Shown: one piece after another, positions 1 to 8,154 of the stretch
Numbering within the stretch: position 1 is the first letter of the stretch
How the letters are laid out: each line of letters opens with the position of its first letter
Source: Paraburkholderia heleia NBRC 101817
GTDB taxonomy: Bacteria; Pseudomonadota; Gammaproteobacteria; Burkholderiales; Burkholderiaceae
Length of the DNA stretch: 64,000 nucleotides
Reading direction: 5' to 3'
NCBI RefSeq assembly: GCF_000739775.1
Contig: NZ_BBJH01000005.1
Coordinates: 52,910 to 116,909 of the forward strand
Made by a program: the position numbers and the translations under genes
The notes under the pieces: generated by a model
What the model saw: the letters and a program-made list of their open reading frames with translations, nothing else
The model's database searches: none
What the model was told of the DNA's origin: nothing

Positions 1-715
1 GGCGCTCGGCATTCTTGCCGCCATCGGCCTCGGCGCGGCGCTGGTCGGCTTTACGGAAGTGCTGTCGGGCGATGCGCAGGACTACTTCCAGACCGGCATG
101 GTGCTGGTGGCGTGCGTGCTGATCGTGCAGATGGTGCTGTGGATGAAGCAGCATGGCCGCACGCTCAAGCGCGAGATGGAAGCGTCGCTGGAAAAGAGCA
201 CGCGCGATGCAAACTGGTGGGGCGTGACGATTCTCGTCGCGCTTGCCATTGCGCGCGAGGGCAGCGAGACGGTGATCTTTCTCTACGGGCTCGGCTTCGG
301 CCAGTCGGGCCATGTGGACGCGAGCCAGTACTTCGCGGTGCTGATCGGCCTCGCGCTTGCGTTTCTCACGTTCTATCTCCTGCAGCTGGGCGGCAAGATC
401 TTCTCGTGGCGGCACTTCTTCCGCATCACCGAGATCATGCTGCTGTTCCTCGGCGCGGGCCTGTTCCAGACCGGCGTGGACAAGCTGATCGACAAGGAAA
501 TCCTGCCGACCCTCGTCGACCAGGTGTGGAACTCCTCGGCGATCCTCGACGACTCGAGCACCTTCGGCTCGCTCGTCGCCACGCTCACGGGCTACCGCGC
601 GCATCCGGCGCTCATGAACCTGATCGCCTACGCCGTGTACTGGCTCGTGGTGTGGTTCCTCGTGCGGCGCGCCACCGGCCGCGCGGGCGCGGTTGCGAAG
701 AGGAAGGCAGCATGA
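1..715 (+). CDS. ftrC: FTR1-family iron permease (FtrC-like), 5' end outside window
   Basis: Inner-membrane permease of the Ftr/Efe ferrous-iron uptake systems. The reading frame is open from base 2, so the gene begins upstream; 237 codons are visible. The sequence shows several hydrophobic helices and the iron-binding REGSE motif (REXXE class) about 80 residues into the visible part, the signature of the FTR1 permease fold. Its stop overlaps the start of the polyferredoxin gene (ATGA), so the two are translationally coupled. In Bordetella and Burkholderia the FtrABCD order is periplasmic P19-like protein, cupredoxin, permease, polyferredoxin; this matches ftrC followed by ftrD, with ftrA and ftrB expected just upstream. 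Function is by family; iron specificity is inferred. Confidence 0.85.
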   Translation, partial: ALGILAAIGLGAALVGFTEVLSGDAQDYFQTGMVLVACVLIVQMVLWMKQHGRTLKREMEASLEKSTRDANWWGVTILVALAIAREGSETVIFLYGLGFGQSGHVDASQYFAVLIGLALAFLTFYLLQLGGKIFSWRHFFRITEIMLLFLGAGLFQTGVDKLIDKEILPTLVDQVWNSSAILDDSSTFGSLVATLTGYRAHPALMNLIAYAVYWLVVWFLVRRATGRAGAVAKRKAA

Positions 716-2139
716 GTTGTACGTCCGCTCGCCCGACGCAGGCAAACGGGCGCCCTGGCAAGCTCGCCCAGGCGGGCCAGTGGATGCAACGTCACGGCGC
801 GGCGATCCGCGCCGTGCAGTGGGTCGTGGTCGCTGTCTACGCGTTCCTGATTCTCGTGCCGGCGGCGATGCCGCTGCCCGGCGACACGGCACACCTGTGG
901 AACAACCTCACGCTCGCGGCGCAGTTCGTGTTCTGGGGCATCTGGTGGCCGTTCGTGCTGCTCTCGATGGTGATGCTCGGCCGCGTGTGGTGCGGCGTGC
1001 TGTGCCCCGAAGGCGCGCTCACCGAGTTCGCCAGCAAGTTCGGCCGCGGCCGTGCCATCCCGCACTGGATGCGCTGGGGCGGCTGGCCTTTCGTGGCTTT
1101 CGGCCTCACCACGATCTACGGACAGATGGTGAGCGTCTACCAGTATCCCAAGGCGGTGCTGCTGGTGCTGGGCGGATCGACGCTCGGCGCGATGGTGATC
1201 GGCTTTCTGTACGGGCGCGAAAAGCGCGTCTGGTGCAAATATCTCTGCCCCGTGAACGGCGTTTTCGCACTTTTGGCGCGTCTCGCGCCGTTTCGCTACA
1301 AGGTCGACGAAGACGCCTGGCGCAACTCCTATACACACGGCGAGCACGGCGGGCATCGCGTGATTCCCGTGAACTGCGCGCCGCTCGTGCCGCTGCGCAA
1401 CATGAAGGGTGCGGCGCAGTGCCACATGTGCGGCCGCTGCAGCGGCCACCGCGACGCCATCGCGCTCTCGTGGCGCTCGCCGGCGGAAGAAGTGGTCGAA
1501 CTCGGCGACAGCCAGGCCAACCCGTGGGACACCGCGCTGATTCTCTACGGCCTGCTCGGCGTGGCGATCGGTGCGTTCCACTGGACGGGCTCGCCGTGGT
1601 TCATCGGCATCAAGCAGTGGCTCGCGGGCTGGCTCATCGACCGCGACATCACCTGGCCGCTCGACACCAACGCGCCGTGGTTCCTGCTCACGCATTACCC
1701 GGCGCAGAACGACGTGTTCTCGTGGCTCGACGGCGCGATGATCGTGGGCTATATCGTCGCGACGGCGCTCGTCTACGGCACGGCGCTGCTCGCCATCCTC
1801 GCGGGCTCGACCGCCGTGCTCGGGCGCTTCGAAATGCGGCGCCTGCATCACTTCGCGCAGTCGCTGATCCCGCTGGCGGGGGCGGGCGTGTTCCTCGGCC
1901 TTTCGGCCACGACGCTCTCGCTGCTGCGCGCGGAGCACGTGCCGCTCGACTGGGCCGCCGAAGTGCGCATTGCGATTCTCGTCGTCACGAACGTCTGGAG
2001 CGCCTGGCTCGCGTGGCGCGTGACGGGGCGCTACAGCTCGCGGTTCTGGCAGCGCGCGCTTGCGCTCGCGGGCTTCGCGCTCGCGCTCGCCGTGGTGGAC
2101 AGCGCGTGGTGGCTGATGTTCTGGGGCTGGGTGCGCTGA
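712..2139 (+). CDS. ftrD: 4Fe-4S polyferredoxin-like membrane protein of the Ftr iron system
   Basis: Membrane protein of 475 residues resembling NapH/CcoG-type polyferredoxins, thought to pass electrons for iron transport through the FTR1 permease. Cysteine clusters are visible at C94/C98 (CGVLCP), C175/C179 (CKYLCP) and C237/C240/C243 (CHMCGRC), with C222 nearby. Hydrophobic segments lie around residues 34-52, 70-90, 125-165 and in the C-terminal half. The ATG at 712 overlaps the ftrC stop, which decides the start. The operon seems to end here: the next gene has its own ribosome binding site after a gap of about 140 bases. Confidence 0.85.
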   Translation: MSCTSARPTQANGRPGKLAQAGQWMQRHGAAIRAVQWVVVAVYAFLILVPAAMPLPGDTAHLWNNLTLAAQFVFWGIWWPFVLLSMVMLGRVWCGVLCPEGALTEFASKFGRGRAIPHWMRWGGWPFVAFGLTTIYGQMVSVYQYPKAVLLVLGGSTLGAMVIGFLYGREKRVWCKYLCPVNGVFALLARLAPFRYKVDEDAWRNSYTHGEHGGHRVIPVNCAPLVPLRNMKGAAQCHMCGRCSGHRDAIALSWRSPAEEVVELGDSQANPWDTALILYGLLGVAIGAFHWTGSPWFIGIKQWLAGWLIDRDITWPLDTNAPWFLLTHYPAQNDVFSWLDGAMIVGYIVATALVYGTALLAILAGSTAVLGRFEMRRLHHFAQSLIPLAGAGVFLGLSATTLSLLRAEHVPLDWAAEVRIAILVVTNVWSAWLAWRVTGRYSSRFWQRALALAGFALALAVVDSAWWLMFWGWVR

Positions 2140-2281
2140 GCATGCTTCGACGTTTCTTCATCTGCCGCTGATATACGCGACATACGCGGGATCAGCGCGT
2201 CGCGGCACGAGTCTGGGTGTTACTCTCAAAACCGGGTTGGCTATTTCGCCATACCCGGTTTTTGACTTTTCGGAGAGAGGT

Positions 2282-2689
2282 ATGCGAACGCGAGCAGTAC
2301 TGACCGATGAAGACGTGATCCGGGTAGCCGACGCAGCCGTCGCGCACGCCCGCTCGAATGAATGGCACGTGACGATCGCCATCGTCGACGATGGCGGCCA
2401 TCTGCTGTATTTGCGTCGCCTCGACGGCGCCGCGCCCGTCAGCGCGGAGATTGCCGTGGCCAAGGCCCGCACCGCGTCGCTGGGCCGCCGGGAGAGCAAG
2501 GTGTACGAGGAAGTGATCAAGCAGGGCCGCACGGCGTTCCTGAGTGCGCCGCTCACCGGCATGCTGGAAGGCGGCGTACCCGTGAGCGTGAACGGCGATG
2601 TGATTGGCGCGGTAGGGGTCTCGGGCGTGAAATCCGACCAGGATGCCGCCGTCGCGCGCGCGGGCATAGCGGCGCTCGGGGTGGAGTAA
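2282..2689 (+). CDS. GlcG/HbpS-family (DUF336) protein
   Basis: Small protein of 135 residues of the GlcG/HbpS family, whose members bind haem, cobalamin or small ligands or act as accessory proteins of dehydrogenase operons. Family features visible are the central VDDGGHLLYLRRLDGA strand-turn, a basic helix with KARTASLGRR, and the C-terminal GAVGVSGV segment followed by QDAAVARAG. The start is set by a purine-rich GGAGAGAGG directly before the ATG. It stands alone between the ftr operon and convergent hemP, so its partner is unknown. A role near iron or haem handling would fit the neighbourhood but is inference. Confidence 0.8.
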   Translation: MRTRAVLTDEDVIRVADAAVAHARSNEWHVTIAIVDDGGHLLYLRRLDGAAPVSAEIAVAKARTASLGRRESKVYEEVIKQGRTAFLSAPLTGMLEGGVPVSVNGDVIGAVGVSGVKSDQDAAVARAGIAALGVE

Positions 2690-2720
2690 GCCCATCCATC
2701 GTCGCGCCTCGCGACGCCAG

Positions 2721-2752
2721 AAAAAACAAAAGCCGCGGACGGATGCCGCGGC
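2721..2752 (-). terminator. Rho-independent terminator, minus strand
   Basis: A 7-bp GCCGCGG/CCGCGGC stem with a 7-base loop. Read on the minus strand it is followed by a T-rich run (the plus-strand AAAAAACAAAA). It would end transcription from hemP, although it lies over 200 bases beyond the hemP stop; it may also shield the convergent GlcG gene. Confidence 0.55.
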
Positions 2753-2966
2753 GCTTGTCTTAAGGCGGCTCACGCTTCGCGCGCCGCCCCGATGAGGTAT
2801 GAGAACAAAAAAGTGGCCTGGCTTGCTGCGACGGCTGGCTTGAAGCTTGAAGGATGTCTGCACGAAGGGGTCTAGATCTCGCGTGCAAGCCGTCGTTGCT
2901 GGCTAATGCCCCAACGCCTCCCGGTGGAGGCGGTCCCCACAATACCCGGTTGAAAACGGTTGAAAC

Positions 2967-3233
2967 CTATTTTGTCAGGATCAGCTTGCCGAGCCGGGTG
3001 GCCCGCAACTGATATGTTTCGCCGTTGTGGATGATGCTCACGTGGCTGCGGCCTCGCAGGAGCGCCGCGCTGTCCAGTTTCCTCTCGTCGCTTGCCGTGG
3101 CGGGTGCCGGCTCGGCGCTCTTGCGCGGCTTGGGCGATGCAACAGCGGCGGCAGGCTTCGGCCGCGCGCCGGTCAGTGCCGCGCTGCCGTTTCGGTGCAA
3201 GCTCAGCGTGGAGGTGCGGTTCAGTTCAGTCAT
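2967..3233 (-). CDS. hemP: HemP/HmuP-type hemin uptake protein
   Basis: 88-residue protein with a variable Ala/Pro-rich N-terminal half and the conserved C-terminal HemP core: LLRGRSHVSIIHNGETYQLR followed by a TRxGKLILTK end. HemP proteins are small conserved members of haem-uptake loci, and HmuP-type members act as regulators of haem receptor expression. No haem receptor or hmu transporter lies beside it in this window. A Fur-box-like palindrome about 40-60 bases upstream of the ATG suggests iron repression. The Pro/Ala-rich N-terminus is longer than in the roughly 60-residue family members, so a later start cannot be excluded, but the ATG chosen is the only clear one. Confidence 0.85.
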   Translation of the reverse strand: MTELNRTSTLSLHRNGSAALTGARPKPAAAVASPKPRKSAEPAPATASDERKLDSAALLRGRSHVSIIHNGETYQLRATRLGKLILTK

Positions 3234-3271
3234 GAACGTAGCGTCGTTGTCTCGATTCGATGGATGAATTC

Positions 3272-3292
3272 TAAATGATAATCGTTACTATT
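3272..3292 (-). promoter_or_regulatory. Putative Fur box upstream of hemP
   Basis: The sequence AAATGATAATCGTTACTA is an AT-rich imperfect palindrome close to the GATAATGATAATCATTATC Fur consensus. It is 40-60 bases upstream of the hemP start, where a promoter is expected. Its core resembles the second candidate site near 9470. Confidence 0.65.
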
Positions 3293-3360
3293 TTCAACTA
3301 CGAGATATTCATCAAAATCGAATGCCGATAGCCTGAATCGAAGCGGCTGCAGCGTGAATC

Positions 3361-3396
3361 GGCGCTTGCCGTCCCGCGCAGGGCGGGGCAAGCGCC
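3361..3396 (-). terminator. GC-rich hairpin after the SRPBCC gene
   Basis: A perfect 10-bp inverted repeat, GGCGCTTGCC and GGCAAGCGCC, separated by 16 bases, starting just beyond the stop of the minus-strand SRPBCC gene. No T tract follows, so termination may be weak or the element may be an mRNA 3' stabiliser. Confidence 0.4.
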
Positions 3397-3402
3397 GGGA
3401 GG

Positions 3403-3888
3403 TCAGTGCAGCGCGTTTGGCGCGCTGCCGTCGCCCTGCACGAACTGGCGGATGAGACGCACGGTGTCGATGTCCGACTCGCGATAGGCCGACTTCACGA
3501 TCTCGGAAGTCTGCCTATCGTCCTCGGTGTCGGCCGTCGGCAGCGTCGTGCGGTACTCGAAGCGCAAAAAGAGCTGCAGCGGATCGGGCTGCTCGATCGT
3601 CATCGTGAGCGAGCCGCCCACGTACTCTGCGGTCGCCATGATGTCGTAGCGCACGCTGTCGTTGGGCGTGAGCGTGACCCGATCGCGCACCGTGGCGTGG
3701 CCATAATGCAGCTCGCGCTCCATCGTGCTCTCGGTGCGCGAGAGGATCGTGCAGCTGTCGAGCCCGATCACGAAGAGCTGCGGCTGCTCGGCGCGCAGCA
3801 CGAGCCCTTCCCAGAGCTGCTCGCGCGTCATGGCCTCGACGAGCGGGTTCAGCGGATCGTTGATCTGGATGAGGTGTTCGAAATTCAA
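3403..3888 (-). CDS. SRPBCC-family (DUF1857, AtaL-like) protein
   Basis: 161-residue protein of the START/SRPBCC lipid- or ligand-binding fold, DUF1857 subgroup. Visible features are the N-terminal NFEHLIQINDP segment, the LTREQLW-like MTREQLWEGLV helix, and strands with RDRVTLTPNDSVRYD and LFLRFEYRTTLP before a C-terminal helix. No ATG fits: the best start is TTG at 3888 with GGAAGG eight bases upstream, and the N-terminus it gives matches the family start. It lies 38 bases downstream of the OsmC gene on the same strand, so the two probably share a transcript. The ligand is unknown. Confidence 0.75.
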   Translation of the reverse strand: MNFEHLIQINDPLNPLVEAMTREQLWEGLVLRAEQPQLFVIGLDSCTILSRTESTMERELHYGHATVRDRVTLTPNDSVRYDIMATAEYVGGSLTMTIEQPDPLQLFLRFEYRTTLPTADTEDDRQTSEIVKSAYRESDIDTVRLIRQFVQGDGSAPNALH

Positions 3889-3926
3889 GGCGGCGCCTTC
3901 CTGTGTCTGTGTCCGCGCGCCGGCGC

Positions 3927-4325
3927 TTACGCGACGACGAGACCCGTGCGGATCGTGATCGTGTTCGTGAGAACCTTGTGGACCGGGCACGCGTTGGCGA
4001 TCTGCAGCAAGCGCTCGCGCTGCTCTTCGGTGAGCGCGCCTTCGAGCACGATCTGGCGGTCGATCCTGGTGCCTTCGCTGCCGGTTTCCATCGCGAGCTT
4101 CACGCGTACGCCTTCGAGCGGCCACTCCTTGCGTTGCGCGTACATCTTCAGCGTGATGGAGGTGCAGGCGCCAAGGCTGGAAAGCAGGAGCGAGAAAGGC
4201 GACGGTCCGCGGTCGCCGCCGCCGAGCGAAGCGGGTTCGTCGGCGATCCAGGTATGGGTGCCGTCGTCGAACTGGACCTGGTAGTTCGTCGAGCCAATGT
4301 GTGCGGTGACTGCCGGTTCGGTCAT
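3927..4325 (-). CDS. OsmC-family protein
   Basis: 132-residue OsmC/Ohr-fold protein. The family reduces organic hydroperoxides or handles related stress through two cysteines. Visible are the SLGACTSITLKMYAQRK helix carrying the first Cys and ANACPVHKVLTN carrying the second Cys, in the usual order, with the GPSPFSLLLSS lead-in typical of the YhfA/OsmC group. Length is normal. It sits between a pirin and an SRPBCC protein on the same strand. Its substrate cannot be told from sequence. Confidence 0.85.
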   Translation of the reverse strand: MTEPAVTAHIGSTNYQVQFDDGTHTWIADEPASLGGGDRGPSPFSLLLSSLGACTSITLKMYAQRKEWPLEGVRVKLAMETGSEGTRIDRQIVLEGALTEEQRERLLQIANACPVHKVLTNTITIRTGLVVA

Positions 4326-4359
4326 GCGCTCCTCGCGGGCGGGACGGTTAAAGAGGGAC

Positions 4360-4385
4360 GGGCGCGCAACCCGTGGTGCGCGCCC
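4360..4385 (-). terminator. Hairpin between pirin and OsmC genes
   Basis: An 8-bp GGGCGCGC/GCGCGCCC stem with a 10-base loop, followed on the minus strand by GTCCCTCTTT. It lies between the pirin stop and the OsmC start and would separate the two transcripts or attenuate read-through. Confidence 0.45.
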
Positions 4386-4463
4386 CGGAAACCCTTATTG
4401 TGACGGAAAGCGGGCGGGCCCGTAGCGACGCTTCGAAAACTCGTGTCGGCGCGCAACCCGGTT

Positions 4464-5345
4464 TCAGTGCGCGATGCGCCCCATGCGCCCGGCCTGATAG
4501 TCGAGCACGGCCTGGCGGATCTCCTGCTCCGTGTTCATCACGAACGGGCCGTAGCGCACGACCGGCTCGTTCAGCGGCACGCCGCCGATCAGCAGGACAT
4601 CGAGCGTCGCGCTCGCGTCGGCCGGGGCGGCGAGCGCGACGGTGTCGCCGTCGCTCGCGAAGGTCACCATGTGCTGCGCATCGATCGCCTGCGCGTCGGG
4701 CCCGTACAGACCCGTGCCCGAGAGACCGTACGCAAACACGCGATAGTCGCCCGGCACCGGTTGCTCCACGCGCGCGCCGGGCGCAAGCGTGAAGTGCTGA
4801 TAGAGGATGGGCGTACGCGTTTCGATCGCGGCCTTCGCGCCCAGCGCTTCGCCGGCGATCACCTTCACCGAGACCTTGCCGTCCTTCGAGCGGCCTACCG
4901 GAATCTGCTCCGTGGGCAGTTCCTGGTAGCGGGGCGCCATCATCTTGTCGCGCGCGGGCAGATTCACCCACAACTGCAGGCCATGCATGCGGCCGCCCGT
5001 GCGCGTGAATTCGGGGTCGGGCATTTCGCTGTGGATCACGCCCGCGCCGGCGGTCATCCATTGCACGTCGCCGGGGCGCAGCGTGCCCGAATGGCCCGCC
5101 GAGTCCTTGTGGCCGAAGCGGCCTTCGACCATATAGGTGACGGTTTCGAAGCCGCGGTGCGGATGGTCGGGCGCGCCCTTGGCCTCGCCGGGCGCGTAAT
5201 CGACGGGACCCATTTCGTCGAGCAGCAGGAACGGATCGAAGTCCATCAGCTGGCGGGTCGGGAACGGCCGATGGACGATGAATCCGCCACCCTCGGTGGT
5301 GCGAATCGCGGGATACACGCGTTCGATCGTACGGGTCGTGGTCAT
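4464..5345 (-). CDS. Pirin family protein
   Basis: 293-residue bicupin of the pirin family; members bind a metal and some have quercetinase activity or act as co-regulators. The N-terminal cupin shows FDPFLLLDEMGP, DHPHRGFETVTYM with the metal-binding His pair, the downstream GDVQWMTAGAGVIHSEM segment with its third His, and QLWVNLPARDKM at the domain edge. The start is the ATG at 5345: the overlapping upstream GTG would place the GAGGTGA ribosome binding site inside the gene. It is divergent from a LysR regulator with about 120 bases between, a common arrangement in Proteobacteria that suggests control by that regulator. Confidence 0.9.
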   Translation of the reverse strand: MTTTRTIERVYPAIRTTEGGGFIVHRPFPTRQLMDFDPFLLLDEMGPVDYAPGEAKGAPDHPHRGFETVTYMVEGRFGHKDSAGHSGTLRPGDVQWMTAGAGVIHSEMPDPEFTRTGGRMHGLQLWVNLPARDKMMAPRYQELPTEQIPVGRSKDGKVSVKVIAGEALGAKAAIETRTPILYQHFTLAPGARVEQPVPGDYRVFAYGLSGTGLYGPDAQAIDAQHMVTFASDGDTVALAAPADASATLDVLLIGGVPLNEPVVRYGPFVMNTEQEIRQAVLDYQAGRMGRIAH

Positions 5346-5466
5346 GGATATCACCTCGAATTGTGGGAATTACGTTATATGCGAAACAAACCGCTATTAT
5401 AGGGAGCCAATTTGGCCTGTTTTATGGCCGCTTCGCAATGGATTGTCCCATCGCTGGAACGACGAC

Positions 5467-6507
5467 ATGAAAATCGATTCGCATAACCTCAACGACCTGA
5501 TGTACTTTTCGCAGGTGATCGAGCATGGCGGCTTTTCCGCTGCCGAACGCGTGCTCGGCATCTCGAAGTCGCGTCTGTCGCGGCGGGTGAGCGAACTCGA
5601 GGCCTCGCTCGGTGTGCGCCTGTTGCAGCGTTCCACGCGCAAGCTCGCGCTCACCGAAGCGGGCGAACTCTTCTACCAGCATTGCCGCTCGATGCTCGCC
5701 GAGGCGCAGGCCGCGGTGAACGTCGTTCAGTCGCTGCGCTCGTCGCCGCGCGGCACGGTGCGCGTGAGCGTGCCGGTCACGCTCTCGCAGACCATCTTTT
5801 CGCAGATCATTCCGGAATTCATGCACCGCTATCCCGAGGTGCGGGTGGTCATGCGCGTGACGAACCGCGTGATCGACCTGTTCGAAGATTCCGTGGATAT
5901 CGCGCTGCGTGTGCGCTCGGAGCCGCCGCAGAACGCCAATATCGTGGTGCGTCCGCTGTGGCGCACCGAGCAGATGCTGGTGGGCGCGCCGAGCCTGCTC
6001 GCGCAGAACGCGCCGCCGCTCACGCCCGAAGACCTCGCGCGCTTCGAAACGCTCGATACGCCCACGGGCGACGGCCGCCACGTGTTCCAGCTCATCGCCC
6101 CCGATGGCACGCGCCACTCGCACGAACACGAGCCGCGCCTCATCACCGCGGACCTTACGACGATCCGTGAAGCGGCGCTGCAAGGCCTCGGCATCGCGGC
6201 ATTGCCGGAAATGATGTATGGCGCCGCGCTGCGCTCGGGCAAGCTTTCACCGGTGATGCCGGGCTGGACGCTGCCGGTGCCGCAGCTTTACGCGGTGTTT
6301 CTCTCGCGCCAGGGCATGGTTCCGGCCGTGCGCGCCTTCGTCGATTACCTCGTCGAAGTGCTCGATGCCGACAAGAGCTTGCAGCAGGAATGTCCGCTGA
6401 GAAGCGACATCGCGGCACTTGCAGCGCGTGCAGAAGCGCAGAGCGCACCAGGCAGTCAGGTTGGGCTGTCGCGCACAAAGCGCGCGAGCAAGATCGAAAC
6501 TGCGTGA
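5467..6507 (+). CDS. LysR-family transcriptional regulator, divergent from pirin
   Basis: 346-residue LysR-type regulator. The N-terminal winged helix-turn-helix covers about residues 8-65 (DLMYFSQVIEHGGFSAAERV, then SRLSRRVSELEASLGVRLLQ), followed by the linker helix and a substrate-binding domain with VRVSVPVTLSQ and VVMRVTNRVIDLFEDSVDIA. This is the LTTR group common next to pirin genes. The ATG at 5467 gives the canonical N-terminus; the open frame extends upstream without a good start. The C-terminus carries a Lys/Ala tail beyond the usual 300-310 residues. The likely target is the divergent pirin gene. Confidence 0.85.
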   Translation: MKIDSHNLNDLMYFSQVIEHGGFSAAERVLGISKSRLSRRVSELEASLGVRLLQRSTRKLALTEAGELFYQHCRSMLAEAQAAVNVVQSLRSSPRGTVRVSVPVTLSQTIFSQIIPEFMHRYPEVRVVMRVTNRVIDLFEDSVDIALRVRSEPPQNANIVVRPLWRTEQMLVGAPSLLAQNAPPLTPEDLARFETLDTPTGDGRHVFQLIAPDGTRHSHEHEPRLITADLTTIREAALQGLGIAALPEMMYGAALRSGKLSPVMPGWTLPVPQLYAVFLSRQGMVPAVRAFVDYLVEVLDADKSLQQECPLRSDIAALAARAEAQSAPGSQVGLSRTKRASKIETA

Positions 6508-6847
6508 AGCTTTGCGAACGTGCACGCGCGTGCGCTTGCATGAAGCCTGGGCGCACACAGTGCATTTATGCGCAACGTCCAGCGCCATTTGTTTTTAGGC
6601 ATTCAAGCGTGAACGGCCATCGCTACTTTCAATGGCCCAACTCTTGAAGGCGCGAAGCGAGAGGAATATATTGGAGTCCTTCTCGCCAAGCACCGGTCTT
6701 GAGCGGGAATGGATGGCCGCTATCATAGTGGGCCTTCAGGGCCGAAAGCGCAGTCCGTGTTGCCCACGGCAGTCGCATGTGCCGGCGTGAACCGATCGAT
6801 TGTCGGGGAGTCGCCGCCACCGCCCGAATGCGCCGCGTGCGCACGAA
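6508..6847. other. Non-coding stretch after the LysR gene
   Basis: I see no supportable gene here. It separates the LysR gene from the terminator of the convergent tonB-exbBD operon. Short open frames on both strands lack coding-like composition and ribosome binding sites. Confidence 0.5.
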
Positions 6848-6879
6848 AAAAGGCCTTCATCTGACGATGAAGGCCTTTT
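6848..6879 (-). terminator. Strong terminator of the bfd-tonB-exbBD operon
   Basis: A 14-bp perfect stem, AAAAGGCCTTCATC with its complement, and a 4-base loop, flanked by A and T runs on both sides. It therefore works in both directions, between exbD and the LysR gene. Confidence 0.85.
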
Positions 6880-6922
6880 ACTTTGCGCCGCCGAATCAAG
6901 CGTACTGCGCGCAGTGACGCGA

Positions 6923-7342
6923 TCAGTGACGCGCGGGGTCGGTGACGAAGCCGAGCTTCGTAAGGCCGCCGCTCTGCGCGGCGGACATCACCTGGGCAAC
7001 GCGTTCGTACTGCACCTTGCGGTCCGCGTTCAGATGCAGTTCCGGTTGCGGCGTAGTTTGCGCTGCTGCTGCGATCTTCTGGTTCAGCGCCGCGTCGTCG
7101 ACCTTCGTGCCATCCCACAGCACGGTGCCGTCCGCTTCGATCGAGATGTTGATCTGCGCGGGCTTCGTGTCTTCCTTCTGGCTGCTCGCATGCGGCAGGT
7201 CGATCTTCACGGCGTGACGGATGACGGGAATCGTCACCATGAAAACGATCAGGAGAACCAACATGACGTCGACGAGCGGCGTCATGTTGATTTCGTTCAT
7301 CAGGCCATCGTCGTCGTCGCCGGCAAAGGGGCTCATCGCCAT
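6923..7342 (-). CDS. exbD: Biopolymer transport protein ExbD
   Basis: 139-residue ExbD/TolR protein, part of the ExbB-ExbD proton channel that powers TonB-dependent outer-membrane uptake. It has a short cytoplasmic N-terminus, one transmembrane helix (about residues 22-42, TPLVDVMLVLLIVFMVTIPV) with the proton-carrying Asp at residue 25, and a periplasmic domain ending LTKLGFVTDP. The start has GGAGG eight bases upstream. It is last in the operon with exbB, only 18 bases downstream of it. Confidence 0.95.
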   Translation of the reverse strand: MAMSPFAGDDDDGLMNEINMTPLVDVMLVLLIVFMVTIPVIRHAVKIDLPHASSQKEDTKPAQINISIEADGTVLWDGTKVDDAALNQKIAAAAQTTPQPELHLNADRKVQYERVAQVMSAAQSGGLTKLGFVTDPARH

Positions 7343-7360
7343 GATGCTTGCCTCCGCTCT

Positions 7361-8107
7361 TTAGTGGCTGCGCGCAGCGACACGCAGGTTGCTCGTATTG
7401 CCTTCCTTCGCGCCGCCGCGCGTGGTCGAGGTGAGGCGCGCGCCCGTCACGAAGAAGGCATGCAGGCCGTGCGCGAAGCGGTTGAGCTTCGTGACGATCG
7501 CCTTGTTGGCGCGGGTGAGCGCGTTGTAGCCGAGCACGGCGGGAATCGCAACGAAGAGGCCGAATGCAGTCATGATGAGCGCTTCGCCAACGGGACCGGC
7601 CACGGCGTCGATCGAGGTTTGACCCGTCGCACCAATCGTCAGCAGTGCGTGATAGATGCCCCACACCGTGCCGAACAGGCCGACGAACGGCGCCGTGCTG
7701 CCGATCGAGGCGAGAATGGCGAGGCCGCTTTGCATCTTCGCGACGGATTCGTCCATCGTGTCCTTCAGGCAGCGCGTGACCCAGTCCGACACGTCCATGC
7801 GGTCGTGCAGATGCGGCTGCGTCTGGTGATGGTGATCGGCCGCTTCCTGGCCCGAAAGCGCGAGCGCGAGGAACGGGTTGTCTTCGCGCGAGCCGCTGCC
7901 GAGCTTCTTCACGCCGTCGGCGAGGTCGTCCGAGTGCCAGAACTGCTGCTCGGCGTTCTTCGTGAGGCGTTTGAGGCGCGCGACATTCCAGCCCTTCACG
8001 ACGATCACGCACCACGACAGCACCGACATGATCAACAACGCGAGCGCGATGCCGCGTGTCACGAGATCCCCTTGCGCCCAGACGTGGGCGATACCGTAGT
8101 TCTGCAT
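7361..8107 (-). CDS. exbB: Biopolymer transport protein ExbB (MotA/TolQ/ExbB family)
   Basis: 248-residue inner-membrane protein with three predicted helices: one near the N-terminus (about residues 17-38), then two in the conserved ExbB/TolQ domain, including IGSTAPFVGLFGTVWGIYHA and the later AFGLFVAIPAVLGYNAL. It forms the pentameric part of the energising channel with ExbD. It carries an unusual His-rich insert, ADHHHQTQPHLHDR, in the cytoplasmic loop around residues 89-102. It lies between tonB and exbD on the same strand. Confidence 0.95.
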   Translation of the reverse strand: MQNYGIAHVWAQGDLVTRGIALALLIMSVLSWCVIVVKGWNVARLKRLTKNAEQQFWHSDDLADGVKKLGSGSREDNPFLALALSGQEAADHHHQTQPHLHDRMDVSDWVTRCLKDTMDESVAKMQSGLAILASIGSTAPFVGLFGTVWGIYHALLTIGATGQTSIDAVAGPVGEALIMTAFGLFVAIPAVLGYNALTRANKAIVTKLNRFAHGLHAFFVTGARLTSTTRGGAKEGNTSNLRVAARSH

Positions 8108-8154
8108 TCCTGATCCTCTTTATTCAATTCATGAAAGCGTGTGGCTTCAGCCGG

